Below the pieces are notes generated by a model. That model ran no database searches. It saw only the letters and a list, made by a program, of their open reading frames with translations, and was not told the origin of the DNA. This document shows, piece by piece, positions 26,139 through 36,814 of a DNA stretch of 64,000 bases (positions are counted from its first letter, which is position 1; every line of letters starts with the position of its first letter). Source of the DNA: Acanthochlamys bracteata (taxonomy: Eukaryota > Streptophyta > Magnoliopsida > Pandanales > Velloziaceae); assembly GCA_019914995.1 (NCBI GenBank), contig CM034130.1, forward strand, positions 3,472,001 to 3,536,000, given 5' to 3'. The position numbers were made by a program, and so were the translations under genes.

Positions 26139-27404
26139 TAATTTTATTTTTTTATCAAATTTTGAATTCTGAAATAGTTCATATGTTTCAATTATATAAT
26201 AAATTCAGAATACTACTTTTTAATGCACAATTTCAGTTTTAATTTTTTTATTTATATATTTTTTAATATAATTATATTTTTCAATTTTCAACATAATTTT
26301 AAAATCTATTGAAATACAAATATTGAACTATACTTTCACTTTATTTTTTAAAAAATTTTACTTTTTATTTTTTATTTTTAAAAAATTTAATTACGAATAT
26401 TTAAAACACGTCCGTACGCTTTGCATGCACGCATGACTCAAAAAATTAATTAAGTAGTTGTGGTACTGCTACTTGCGGCAAACTGTGGTCCTTGCTTTCT
26501 GATAGAAGTAATGTTCCCAAAGTTATAACCCACCCCAATTTGAGTTAATTATATTATTTTGTCGAATTATTCTAAGTGGATATTCGAGAATATTTATAAA
26601 AAAAATTTAATAAAAACATTTTTAAAAATGAAATAAGTAATAATAAAAATTGTATAACCATATAGAAAATCTATAAAAAAAATATAAAATAAAAATATAA
26701 TAAACTCAAACATCACGTAACTCCGTTCAAATTCAAGAAAGACTTTGCAGTGAACAAATTTTCAGTGATATTAGAAAATTTATAAGCAGATGTATGCTTC
26801 TGTGGCACAAAGTCATTGTTGACTATGTTAAATATGGCTAGGTAACACTTTGTTATAGTTGAACTTTGGGCATGTTGGCAAAGATTTATTTTATTTTATT
26901 TTTAACAATTTTTATAATATTTTAAAATTTTTAAAAATTTTAATATATAAACACGTATACATCATAAACAATATTTATTCTTTTACAATAAAAAATGAAA
27001 TTTAATTTAAAATAAAATTCTCAAAATAAAGTTGTATTTAAGAACTTTTGAAACGTACCTTTTTATTGATTCATGGGATGCTGATCTATGGCTTTGCAAA
27101 ATTCCAGCCTTTAAAAAAATAGGAAGCTCAAATGCAGTTTGCAGTACAGTGATAACAGTCCAAAATCCAACTTTTTCTCATGCACAGTGGACTTCAAACT
27201 TCAGTCATAAAAAAGGCAAAATTTATTCGTACGACAGCTTGGGAATGATCAGCTGTCTGAAACATGAATCAATTATTGGATTCTACAGAACTTTTCCTTT
27301 TGATTCTCTCAAATTTGAGAAATAGAAACCACTGGTGAATAAATTTCCTCTGTACAAACAAAATGAAAGAATAAACAAAAAATAACATCCCATCCCAAGT
27401 TGAT

Positions 27405-28061
27405 CTAAAAATTATAGCTCCACAGTGATACATCAGCACCGCCGTCAATTTCATCCCAATTGAATCCGTTCAACGGCAACGCCGGCGGTTCAACTAGCAT
27501 CCCCTCCGCTAAGTAATAGTACCCTTGCAATCCCCAGTTCACATCAGTATCATATTCCGCATCGAACGTTCTGGTTGCAGTTACCTGAACCGATTCCGAA
27601 TCCCCAACAAATTCTTGCTTATCATCATCATCTTCTCCTTCATGATGACACTGTCCGAATTGCTCAGCAGCCAAAACCGCAGCACGACGAATATCGTCGT
27701 GATTCCTAGATCTCGCCGCCGGCAACCGCCAAGCAGAATCAGCGAAATTCAAGCACGCCTTACGACCTCGAAGCGCGATTACAGCGACATCGTGAGCACG
27801 AGCAGCCATCTCTGCAGTAGAAAAAGTTCCAACCCAAATTCTCGACTTGTTATTATTCGGGTCTCTTAGTTCGCAAACCCATCTTCCCGCTCTGCCTCGC
27901 TGACGGACGCCTTTGAAAACAGGGTGTCTTGTTTCTTTAAACTTCGTTCTTCCGGCGCGACGCTTAGGTGGTGCCGATGAAACTGTCATGTATTCTTGTG
28001 ATTGATCTACTGATGAAGAATCCTTGCTGCTGCTACTGCTGCTGTTGCTGAAGTTCTCCAT
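27405..28061 (-). CDS. CBF/DREB1-like AP2/ERF transcription factor (copy 2)
   Basis: Intronless paralogue of the gene at 21.2-21.9 kb, same strand, so a head-to-tail tandem duplicate. 218 residues from the ATG at 28061 ([10 protein letters not shown]). An in-frame ATG farther up at 28187 would lie upstream of the TATA box at 28171-28178, so the shorter start is preferred. Order: Ser-rich N terminus, [22 protein letters not shown]2 domain about residues 47-104 with [17 protein letters not shown], the FADSAWRLP signature, an acidic mid-region ([10 protein letters not shown]), and a C-terminal block [17 protein letters not shown] shared with copy 1, ending LWSYNF. Like copy 1 it has Val at AP2 position 14 but Asp at position 19. 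The segment after the AP2 domain is where the two copies differ most. Expected to bind CCGAC-type DRE sites; cold induction is inferred from the family. Confidence 0.93.
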   Translation of the reverse strand: MENFSNSSSSSSKDSSSVDQSQEYMTVSSAPPKRRAGRTKFKETRHPVFKGVRQRGRAGRWVCELRDPNNNKSRIWVGTFSTAEMAARAHDVAVIALRGRKACLNFADSAWRLPAARSRNHDDIRRAAVLAAEQFGQCHHEGEDDDDKQEFVGDSESVQVTATRTFDAEYDTDVNWGLQGYYYLAEGMLVEPPALPLNGFNWDEIDGGADVSLWSYNF

Positions 28062-28170
28062 GGGAACTTGAAGAAAATAAGAGTTCGTTTTTGCGATCTG
28101 AAGTGCTGTAATTTCAATGGAGAGTGATCGAGAGTGAAGTCTGTGGTTGAGTTTGGGAATTGGAAGGAGA

Positions 28171-28178
28171 TTTATATA
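28171..28178 (-). promoter_or_regulatory. TATA box of CBF copy 2
   Basis: The minus strand reads TATATAAA, a perfect plant TATA consensus, about 110 bp upstream of the chosen ATG at 28061. It lies between that ATG and the alternative upstream ATG, which supports the shorter protein. Confidence 0.75.
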
Positions 28179-28524
28179 GGTAACCATTTTGCAGAAGAAG
28201 AGAATTTGTCGCTGTCATGAATACGCGGGAGAGAAGCGGAAGCATGATAAGAATTGGAAAATGGAAAGACAGTTGGGTATTAAAAAGAAGGAAGGTGGCT
28301 GGGTCATGGTTTGAGATGTGGCGCCACGGTTTTTGGTAATGACCAATGAGTTGGATCAGAATATTCCATTTTTTAAAGACTAGAGATTGTCTTTTGTGGT
28401 TTCTGCTCTCTTTCCTGCATGCGATTTCTCTAATCAATTATTTATTATTTCTTTTCCAGAAAATATAAATATAACTTTTCCTTTTGCGTTTATTGTTAAC
28501 AGAGAATATTTTTAGTAAGATTTA

Positions 28525-28784
28525 GAACTATTTGATTTAATTTATCAGAAAAATAATTTTTTAAAATTTTATTTTATTTTATAATATATATTATATAAAT
28601 ATTTAAAAATTTTATTTAAAAATTTAAAAAATATAAAAAAATTTACATAATAAAAATTTTTTATTATATATTTTTATTTTAGAAAAATTTTATTTCAAAA
28701 ATATTTTTTATTTTAGAAAAATTTTATTTCAAAATATTTTTATTTTACAAAAATTTTATTTCAAAAATATTTTTAAACGCTTCC
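28525..28784. mobile_element. Tourist-like MITE copy with internal tandem units
   Basis: Left end after TTA (28522-28524) and right end aaacgcttcc before TAA (28785-28787). Inside, a unit of the type ttttatttcaaaaatattt is repeated about three times near 28680-28760, a local tandem expansion not seen in sister copies. It lies within 500 bp upstream of CBF copy 2. Confidence 0.55.
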
Positions 28785-29839
28785 TAATTAGTTACTAAGA
28801 AAAAAATTCTGACGTACTCAGCGATGTCTAGTTATTCGGATCTTATTTATTAATTAAGTAAATAGAGAAGCGACTTTTTTGAACCTTCTGTGGTTGGATG
28901 AGTTATTTAATAACTCTTCTACGTGCAAAAAAACTAGTAACAATCTTATACTATTCGTAAGAATAATAATGATTAAGTCATACATTTCTCACAAGGTATT
29001 AGTTATATTAGTACTATCACACTATTGTATATTACAATATTAAAATTAAATTGTCAAGTATAAACATGTTGAACTTTCTTCAATTTACCACATGTTTTGT
29101 TTGCATTATTTAAACTACTTTTTATTCAAATTTTTATTATATATTTTAAAATAAAATTTTAAAGTATTTTATAATTTTTTAAATTTAGAAAAAATAGGAT
29201 TTAGTTTAAAAAAACTTTAAAATATATTTCATTTTAGATTGACCTGTTCCTCAAAATGAAAATTCTCTTTAGTTGAAAAAAGGCCAGCTATAAAATCTGG
29301 TATGACAGTTGGAAAAAGGTTGTGTTAAACCGTCTAGAACACACTTGTTAAATGGAGACAGTTATGTTTTTCTGTGAACGAAGCTTCCTCCATGTTGATT
29401 TGGATTTGACAAACAGTTTTATATCAAAGGATTCACTTTTCAATGATTGACTCTCCAGTTGCGACCCATTTTGGAATCCTAAGAACAATTTTTTGCCCAT
29501 AATAGTCAGCATGATATGGTACAGTCAAGACCAAGTAACCTAAAATCAATTGAATCTAGTAGGTTTCTAATTTCTACGTTGGAATCGCATTTAGTATTAA
29601 AATTTTGCTTTTTAATACTAAATTAATATAAAAATTATTTTTTATGAAATATTTTTAATTTATTTTTATAAATTCAATTTTAAAGAGCGTATTTAATATC
29701 AAAGCAACACTCCTTAAGGGTTGGATGAATTGCAGCATGGGCTTAGATTGTGACAGCGATGCAGGGCACCAATTGGGTCCGGTTTTTAAACCTCAGGATA
29801 TTTAAAAATTTTTAAAATATATGGAGCCGAGTCCAATTA

Positions 29840-30049
29840 GAGGTCCGTTTGGCTCGGCGTTTTCTAAACACTATTTTTAACTTCTTTATTTTATATTTTT
29901 AAATATATAAAATAATTTTACATAATAAATTTTTTTTATTTTTTATTTTTATTTTTTTTAAATAAAAAATAAATTTTATTTTTCAAAATAAATAAAAATA
30001 TTTTTTATTTTAAAAAAATTCTATTTTATAAGCACTCCCAAATGTTCCT
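29840..30049. mobile_element. Tourist/Harbinger-like MITE, TTA target duplication
   Basis: About 210 bp flanked by TTA (29837-29839 and 30050-30052). Left terminus gaggtccgtttgg, right terminus inverse of aggaacatttgg. The interior carries the family core, ending attctattttataagcac. Confidence 0.65.
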
Positions 30050-30147
30050 TTAGTGCCCACAACAGTATTCCCTCCCGATCTCCTGCGATACAATAAAATT
30101 CGACCAGCTTGCTTAATTAAAATTTTAAAATTGTTATTCAACTAAGA

Positions 30148-30427
30148 GGGGTGTTATAATTATATAAAAATAAACTTTGTAAAATTAAATTTTATAAAGT
30201 AAAATTTTGGTGAAAAATAAAATTTGATAAAAATAATATTCAAAAGGACAAGTAAAATTTTAATAGAGGTAAATTTAGTAAGGTAAATTTAGTATGCAAG
30301 TAAATTTAAAATTTAGAAATAAAATCTAGTACGGAAGTAAACGTAAAAATTTAAATAATAATTAAAACACGTAAAATTATTTGAATTTTATAAAAAATTA
30401 GAGTTTCTTAATTTTAGAACACACCCC
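30148..30427. repeat. AT-rich MITE-like element of a second family (GGGGTGT ends)
   Basis: Begins ggggtgttataatt and ends ...ttagaacacacccc, so the termini are inverted copies of GGGGTGT. Interior is AT-rich with aaagtaaattt-type repeats, unlike the Tourist-like family. AAG flanks the right side and AAGA the left, a possible short duplication. Other candidates with similar ends are at 11745-11990, 31561-31777 and 57622-57890. Confidence 0.45.
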
Positions 30428-31095
30428 AAGCTGATCTTCTTAATGGTTGCCTCTTAGTGTTTTTGATAAGGCCTTTAGTTGCCCTCTTGGATGCCTTGAC
30501 TGCTCAAGAGTTTTGAAAGATACTGAGAGTGGGAAGAATGAAAAGTCTCTTACTTCCTTCTAGTCAAAGGTCCAGCTTTGAATGCTCCTCTGTGCATGTT
30601 TCATCATAAAAGATAGAAAACATAAAACTTGACTTTACATAAAAGATAGAAAAATGGTCTGCCACCATTAAAATATAAATAAGAAGGAATACAGAAAATA
30701 TAGTGGCTTTCTCTTAATATGCCATGATAATTTTTGACGAGCGACTATTTCAAATGAAAAATGAGTTACACTCTCTCGATGTGAGTGATTTGAAATGGAT
30801 GTCAAATTTTAAGAAGGGTATCTAAAAAGAGAGTAATCAAAGCCATAGGACTACTTATGGTCTTTTTCGTTACACAAGGTTAGATTATTTTTGGAAAGAG
30901 AAGTGCTATCAACCAAAAGTTGCTAGCCGGTTGCAGTGAGCTAAAAATAATAGTTTATTGAAATAAATAATATGCTTATTTTAATACAAAAAATATTTCG
31001 TAAATGTGTTTAATTGAAAAAAAAACAATTTATTATTTTCAAAATAGAGTGAGAATGGTGTTTGAATGAAAAAAATACTTCTAATCTGATGGTCA

Positions 31096-31275
31096 GGAAG
31101 GTCGCTAAGTAGTCATCAAGATTTTGCTGTGGACCAGTTCGATTTCTTGAAGAGATTGTTGCTTGTGCATGGGCATTGGAATTATCATCGTGTTGGCTAT
31201 CTAGTTCTGTATAATTTCTACAGTAATGCAGTTTTTTGTACTCATGCTTTTGCTCTTATGCTTTGGTTTAGATTA
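31096..31275 (+). pseudogene. Fragment of a P4-type ATPase (ALA1-like phospholipid flippase)
   Basis: One reading frame gives FLKRLLLVHGHWNY followed by HRVGYLVLYNFYSNAV, which is the conserved start of the C-terminal membrane region of ALA1-type aminophospholipid flippases (family pattern LLLVHGHWNYQRMGYMILYNFYRNAV). The upstream EGR, then a stop where the family has Gln, and a short deletion before DFA show it is decayed. Only about 60 codons of a protein of roughly 1,200 residues are present, with no neighbouring exons. It is a stranded gene fragment, next to three other unrelated fragments. Confidence 0.75.
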
Positions 31276-31372
31276 TGTTCTAGTAGTTCAGTATTTTAAA
31301 ATCCATTTTCCTTTTCTTCAGCTTCTGTAACAAAGAAGTGGTGCAAGACAAAGAAGCAGAAGAAGAGGAGAG

Positions 31373-31494
31373 ATGGTGTCGCGGAAGCTCTAGAAGCGGC
31401 TTGCCGCTAGTGTTCTCAAGTGCGGGAGGGAAAAGTTTGGCTTGATCCAATGAAGTCAATGAGATCTCCATGGGCACTCTCGAGTGTTTCGTTG
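31373..31494 (+). pseudogene. Fragment of 60S ribosomal protein L19 gene (RPL19e), 5' end
   Basis: Starts with an ATG and reads MVSRKL, a stop in place of Gln, then KRLAASVLKCGR. After a one-base shift it continues GKVWLDP and, after another, NEVNEISM. This is the strongly conserved N terminus of eukaryotic L19 (MVSLKLQKRLAASVLKCGRG). The sequence breaks off after about 40 codons. Purine-rich DNA before the ATG looks like the original leader. Clearly non-functional. Confidence 0.8.
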
Positions 31495-31560
31495 ATTCCT
31501 TTGATAGATGTTTTTTGTGCGTCTGCTTTTTTATTTTGTCATATTTTATTTTTATCCCAA

Positions 31561-31777
31561 AGATGTGTTTATTATTATCCCAAATTTTATTTTTAAAAAT
31601 TTATTTTAATATAAAATAAATATAAATTTTAAAATAAAACTTTTTAAACAGTTTTTTAAATTTAATTTTAAAACTTAATATTAATATAAATACTTATTTT
31701 GTATTAAATATTTAAAAAAAATTTAATTTTCTAAAAGTTTAAATTTATTGAGTTTAACTCGTAGATAAACACGCCCT
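31561..31777. repeat. AT-rich MITE-like element, second family
   Basis: Ends agatgtgtttatt on the left and agataaacacgccct on the right, an imperfect inverted repeat around GTGTTTAT. It separates the L19 fragment from the oxidoreductase fragment. Target duplication not resolved. Confidence 0.4.
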
Positions 31778-31904
31778 AAATCTATAATCGCTTACTTCCG
31801 TTATACTCTTTATTGTAAGTGAAAATTTCAACTTAGAAGGAATCAAAGGTTCTCGGAATATATAGCACTGTTCCAAAATCAGTTTTAAAATCCTATTTCT
31901 TACG

Positions 31905-32112
31905 CCGGAACTAAAACAGAGATACATTGCTCATGCTCGCAGGGGAGTTGCTGCGAAGAACCGGAAGCTTCTGATGAAGGGAACTAAGCTGGCCGAGTGC
32001 AAACCTAGAGCTACAATAGCCATTGTTTCTGTGGGAAGGAAAGAAGGTGTTGCTCAGGTTGTGCAAGTTCTTCCCTGGCTTGATCAAATCCAAGGACTTG
32101 TTTATCATATAT
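31905..32112 (+). pseudogene. Fragment of an AIFM2/FSP1-like FAD/NAD(P)H oxidoreductase, 3' exon
   Basis: The frame reads PELKQRYIAHARRGVAAKN, then RKLLMKGTKLAECKP and TIAIVSVGRKEGVAQ. This matches the C-terminal part of plant apoptosis-inducing-factor homologues (family pattern IPEIKQ...NLKLLM...MAIVSLGR..AVAQ). After VAQ a deletion changes frame, and a second frame continues PGLIKSKDLFI, which is the family's next motif. About 65 codons are left of a protein near 365 residues. No FAD-binding exon is nearby. It is a stranded terminal-exon fragment. Confidence 0.8.
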
Positions 32113-33127
32113 GTGCAAGTCTCTTCGTCGTTATTTTTTGTTGTGTTAATTCAGTTGTTCTTCATCAGTCTATAGTAAATTTGAATAATTTTGTTACTCT
32201 TTTTTTGAAGTTGATTCTAGCTTCTTTACTTGAAAAAGTTCAGGTTCTATAAAGGCAAACATCAACGAAATATATTATATATTTTACTATGCTCAGACTT
32301 TTAGTGTTTTACTGCACTTCACCAAATTAGAGTTTAGACTAAAATGCAAATTTTAGAAAAGTTTATAACTAACAGTTTAGTTATTATTATCGAATGTGGG
32401 TATTTGTAATAAAGATTATAGGCTATAGTTGTTGTGTAATATGTATTTGATATATAATTTGCAAGTATTTAAATTATTTTTGTTGTTAGAGTAATATGTC
32501 TTTGTTAAAGTGATGCACGGTGGGTTTCGCTTGTGATGCAAATGCAAATAAATTATACAGACGATTATGAATGTTATGCTAGTAGTTGTTCTTATGAATA
32601 TATTCTGAAATTATTTTTATATAAAAAATTTGTTTAATATTGTTAATTTTTTTAACTGCATTATTTAATTGTTATTATTTATTATTAATAAGTTATGATA
32701 ATAAAATATTTATATAACTAATAGAAATTAACATATTATTCAAATTTACTATTAATTTTCAATAAATTTTACTATTATAAGAAAAATGTAAATTTTATTT
32801 TATAAGAAATATTAAATTTAATAAAATCAAATAATTTAGAAAAAAGTTTAGAAATTTAATACCCTTAAGTATTAAATAACATAATATAACAAAATTTATT
32901 TAAATATTTTCTAATATAAAATTAACTTTTAATAAAATTTTTGCAACCGTTTAAACTTTAAAGCAGTATAAAATAGTTTTATTCTAAAATTTAAACGTTT
33001 AAGCACCAAATGGAGCCTTAATCGACCAGAATTCTAGTGTCCTCTTCGGCTTCAAAACCCTACGCTTCCGGTGCCATCTCGCCATCTAAGCCATCGCCAT
33101 TGACGGTGAAGAAGAAGTAGGTGCAAG

Positions 33128-33358
33128 ACGAGTCGTGGATCAAGCACTGCTGCTAAGGCATCGAAGAAGAAGGGTTCTAACTTCTCCATCAACTGCAGCA
33201 AGCCCGTGGAAGACAAAAGCATGGAGATTGCTTTGCTTGAGAAATTTCTTCATGAGAGGTTCAAGGTTTCTGGTGGAAGGCCGGTAATTTATGGGATGCT
33301 GTGACTGTTACTCGCGAGAAGGCCAAGATTACTGTTACCTCTGATGGACATTCTCCAA
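33128..33358 (+). pseudogene. Fragment of 60S ribosomal protein L22 gene (RPL22e)
   Basis: Reads [18 protein letters not shown], then [20 protein letters not shown], and after a one-base shift [18 protein letters not shown] and TVTSDG. These are the successive conserved blocks of plant L22 (KPVEDKIMEIASLEKFLQER, then VTVTREK.KITVTSD). The start codon position holds ACG instead of ATG. It lacks the C-terminal third. No intron interrupts the matched part, so a processed origin is possible. The stretch just upstream (33045-33127) resembles a plant ribosomal-protein leader. Confidence 0.82.
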
Positions 33359-33399
33359 ACGGTGTTGTAAAATCTTTTGTGTATGCTTTGTTTTCGAGT

Positions 33400-34650
33400 T
33401 TTCGGGGTTAATTGATTTACCGGGTTTTCAAATGTTGGGATTTATTGAAATTTAAGAAGGAAGGTGGCTAATTGGTGGAATGATTTTCAAATGGATTCAA
33501 AAGCTATGCATTGTTTTCTCCTCGGTCAGTACTGATACAGAATCGGATCGGACGTCGACCCAAAAATCTATTAAGATCGTATCACAGTTTGACCCGGCGG
33601 GTCAACGAGTCAACCCACCGAGTCAAAATGGTTGGCTTTATTCATATAAATCTTTTATGTTAATAACCACGCATCTACTGATAGATCGATCATAGTAGCA
33701 ACGAAACATTTCCTTATTCTTAGCTCCGGCGACAGCAATCAAACACCAATCTATGGCTCTTCTCTTGCATTTTCCTACAATCAACCTCAAGTCTCGTATC
33801 AAGATTTCCTGCTTTCGGACAGCGCCTGTGGAGATCGAGATCGAATTGCAGCAGCGGAGATTGAATCACGCCGGTGGAAATTAATAGAAGCAGTGGCGAG
33901 ACGAAGGCAGTGAAGTGGGGCGATCAGCGTTAGATCTGGTGATGGAGACGGCGGCTCGGTGATCGTGGCAGCAGAAGGCGATGGCAACACAACGGCGTTT
34001 GTGGCGGCAGAAGGCGGAGGACTCGTTGTTGTTCTTGAAACGAAAGCTCTGGAGAAGGAGAAGACATTATTATCGTCGTTTTTTCTTGAAAGAGAGCTTG
34101 TTAGGACAGAAAGCTTAGCCGATTAATTGGCTTATTTCGTTAGTGAGTGTCTGAATGCTTGAATTTTAAAATTTTGCAACGCCGTTGAGACTGAGTTTTA
34201 GAAGTCGATGGTTGAAAATCTGCATAAATGAACTCGTCGGACTGCGCCGATGCTCTGATGAACTCGTACAAGACAGCTGAAGAGGAAATACATGCGGAAG
34301 AAATAGAGCACAATGTTGACCAGAGAGTAAGTAAGTGCTATGTTCAACATGTTTGGTGAAACTTTCACCAAGCTCTTGTTCAGCAAAAATGCTACGATGA
34401 ATTTGCTCTGTTGTTCATACTTGATAGTAAATTTTTTTATTATTATTTCATTTGGGGTCGACCCGCCTAAGACAGGTTGACGATTTTTCAATAAACCTGA
34501 CCGAATTGATCAGGGTTAACCAGGTCCATGACAAACCGATTTAATTTGCAGTTCCGGAATTATTTATGCTCGGAATCAACAGTTTTTTAATCGATCTAAA
34601 CAGTTTTGTCCGAATCTGCAAACTATAGTCCTGATAGTAACGATCTTTAT
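33400..34650. other. GC-richer uncharacterised block with inverted motifs at its ends
   Basis: Base composition rises at 33530-34280. The left part carries cagaatcggatcggacgtcgaccc and gtcaacgagtcaacc-type motifs; the right part carries ggggtcgacccgcc and, inverted, cagattcggac near 34600. These look like imperfect subterminal inverted repeats of an unrecognised transposon. An ATG at 33753 opens a frame of about 44 codons (MALLLHFPTINLKS...), and 33980-34126 opens another rich in Arg; neither resembles a known protein. It may be another gene-fragment carrier. Confidence 0.3.
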
Positions 34651-35367
34651 TCAGAATCGCTATGCTCATGCCATGTTTAATTATCATATAAATTCACTTT
34701 TTTATCAATAATTTTTTACTTTCAGTTTAATTTAAAATAAAATTAAAAAAAGTAAAGTAAAACTTTTTGTCAAAAAAATTACTTTTAATTTGGAATTTAA
34801 AAAATATTTTTACTTTTACACTCACTTCTAATATAAATTCAATACAAACTTACTTTCAAATTTTCAAATTCATTTTTTATAAATTTATTTTTAAATATAA
34901 ATTTAAAGCTACGTAAATACAACCTTAGCAGCACAGTAGATATTTTCATGATAATAATTTTGGATAGCATGAAACTAATGTTTATTACATGATTAACCTG
35001 TTGTCCTCGCTCGGTGTTGATTCTCAATGCTTAGTGCACACTGTAAAGCATTTTGTATGCCCGTTTGGTGAAGCGCTTATAAGCCATTTATTTTTAAACC
35101 GCACGGTATTGTAAAAATAACATTTTAACTTTCAATTTTCTAAAATAATGCACGTCCCTAAATTTTATATAAAATTAACTTATTATATTTCACCAAATTT
35201 CATCGATCTTTCGACCATTATATGTAATATGAAAATATTATTTTTATTAAAAACTTGTTTTAAAATTAAATATATTTATAAATATGCTATTAAAAACTTA
35301 AATTATATATAAAAAAGTTTTACAAATTCAATATATATCATCTATTAATACATCTTTCAATAATTTA

Positions 35368-35637
35368 AGAGATGTTTGGAAGTGATTATTGAAAAGAATT
35401 TTTATGAGAAAAAGTGTATTTAAATTTTTTTTTAAAAACGAGCAATATTTTTTATGACGTAAAAATTTTTTATACTTTTAAAAATTTTAATTAATAATAA
35501 AAATAATTAATAATTAAATATCATAACATAATATTTTTTTGTATTTTTAAATATTCTAGAAACTATATTATAAAACATAAAATAAAAAAAAAAAAGTTAG
35601 AGTGAAAAGAAGATGCTAAATTCTTCAAGACATCTAC
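35368..35637. mobile_element. Tourist/Harbinger-like MITE, TTA target duplication (left of a back-to-back pair)
   Basis: About 270 bp. TTA at 35365-35367 and 35638-35640. Left end agagatgtttggaagtg, right end inverse of gtagatgtcttgaag: a good terminal inverted repeat of about 14 bp. It shares its right TTA with the next copy. Confidence 0.65.
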
Positions 35638-35640
35638 TTA

Positions 35641-35883
35641 CAGATGTTTGGAGTGCTTATTGAAAAAAAATTTCTAAAAAAAAATATTTTGAGATTTTTT
35701 AAAAATAAGTCCTATTTTTTTACTTCAAAAATAATAATAATAATAATTAATAATAAGATTTCACGATGTATAATTTTTATGTATTTAAAAATTTTTTAAA
35801 AAGATTTTTTAAAATATTATAAAACTTTATATTGAGAAACTTGAAATAAAAAGTTGGAATGAAAATGAGAAAAAAAGCTCTCC
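35641..35883. mobile_element. Tourist/Harbinger-like MITE (right of a back-to-back pair)
   Basis: Begins cagatgtttggagtgc directly after the TTA that ends the previous copy, and ends aaagctctcc before TAA (35884-35886). About 243 bp. Ten bases further on, a larger gene-carrying transposon begins, giving three elements in a row. Confidence 0.6.
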
Positions 35884-36714
35884 TAACCATATAGGCTCCA
35901 CTCCGTTTGGACGTACTGAATTTTTTGTGTTTTTAAAATAAAGTTGTTTTATAGTGCTGTAAATGGCTGTGAAGTTTCTGTTATAAAAATAGCTTTATAC
36001 TTTATTGTGCTATTTGATGTTGAAAGTTGAATAAAGTGTTTGGTTAAGCTTGTACCTATTTCTAAAATATGTATATAATGACCAAATTGTCTTAGTTATA
36101 TAATAATTGATATACAATAAAATTTTTAAATTCTTGTTCATATATTTTAAATTAAATAATTTTATAACATAATAATTTTAGTATATACTTTTCTTATATT
36201 AATATTTAAAAATTTAATAACAAATCTATTATTATTATAACATTATAATAATTCAAATTATATTTTAAAAATTATTAATATTATATTATTGGTATCGTAA
36301 TAATTCAAATTATAAATTCTGAAAAATGAATGCGTATATATTGTTTATATATAAAATAACTATACACATAGTAGTTTAACTTATGTTATTATGTATCAAA
36401 AAACGATTCGCATAAACATTATTTATAAAGAACTTGCATGTACACAACATTTATAATAGTTTTTGAGCTACTAACTAAGAATTCCACATATATTATTCAA
36501 TAGCATTACGAACATAACTACAAATATTTTTTTTAGCTACAATTTCTAAATCAACATAGGCTTTTGAAGTACCTCCAAAAAGTGCTTACTAAAAAATAAT
36601 CCTCCGTAAGCAGCAAATCAGTAAATAGCAAAAAAAAAAAAAAAAAAAAAAGAGAAAAGCCATAGACACTTGCATCTATTATTTTGCAAAGAAAATCATA
36701 CCATAAAAGCCCAA

Positions 36715-36814
36715 CTAACTACTCCCATCTCCACTTGTCATAAACTGAAGCCATTCCTCTAGAGGTACAGATTCTGCTCTTCCCAGTGAGTCAAGACAGC
36801 AAGATGCAAGGAAT
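36715..36814 (-). pseudogene. Captured terminal exon of an unidentified host gene inside E1
   Basis: The minus strand has a T-rich tract and AG acceptor at 36815-36816, then an open frame of 32 codons reading FLASCCLDSLGRAESV, PLEEWLQFMTSGDGSS and a stop. Composition is exon-like, while the minus-strand DNA before it (about 36.8-37.7 kb) is intron-like. I do not recognise the protein family. Together with the leader-like block at 38.08-38.35 kb this looks like a shortened genomic copy of one gene, though two sources are possible. Confidence 0.4.

Larger units (their letters stand above)
22065..27404. other. 5.3 kb AT-rich spacer between the two CBF genes
   Basis: Mostly AT-rich DNA with three recognisable MITEs annotated separately (22.3, 23.7 and 25.9 kb). 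A slightly GC-richer patch at 24660-24860 has an open frame that resembles nothing I know. The part from about 27030 to 27404 is probably the 3' UTR of CBF copy 2; an open frame there on the plus strand (27032-27325) looks incidental. No further CBF copy is present in the spacer. Confidence 0.6.

Noticed and set aside
27032-27325. 97-codon open frame on the plus strand after CBF copy 2
   Set aside because: It overlaps the expected 3' UTR of the minus-strand CBF gene and has no recognisable similarity.
28062-28187. Longer N terminus for CBF copy 2
   Set aside because: It would place the TATATAAA box inside the coding region; the paralogue also begins at the equivalent of the shorter start.
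36629-36653. 24-base A run that might mark a retroposed poly(A) tail
   Set aside because: No retrocopy with a matching end was found next to it, and it sits inside E1 between intron-like sequences; taken as a simple repeat.
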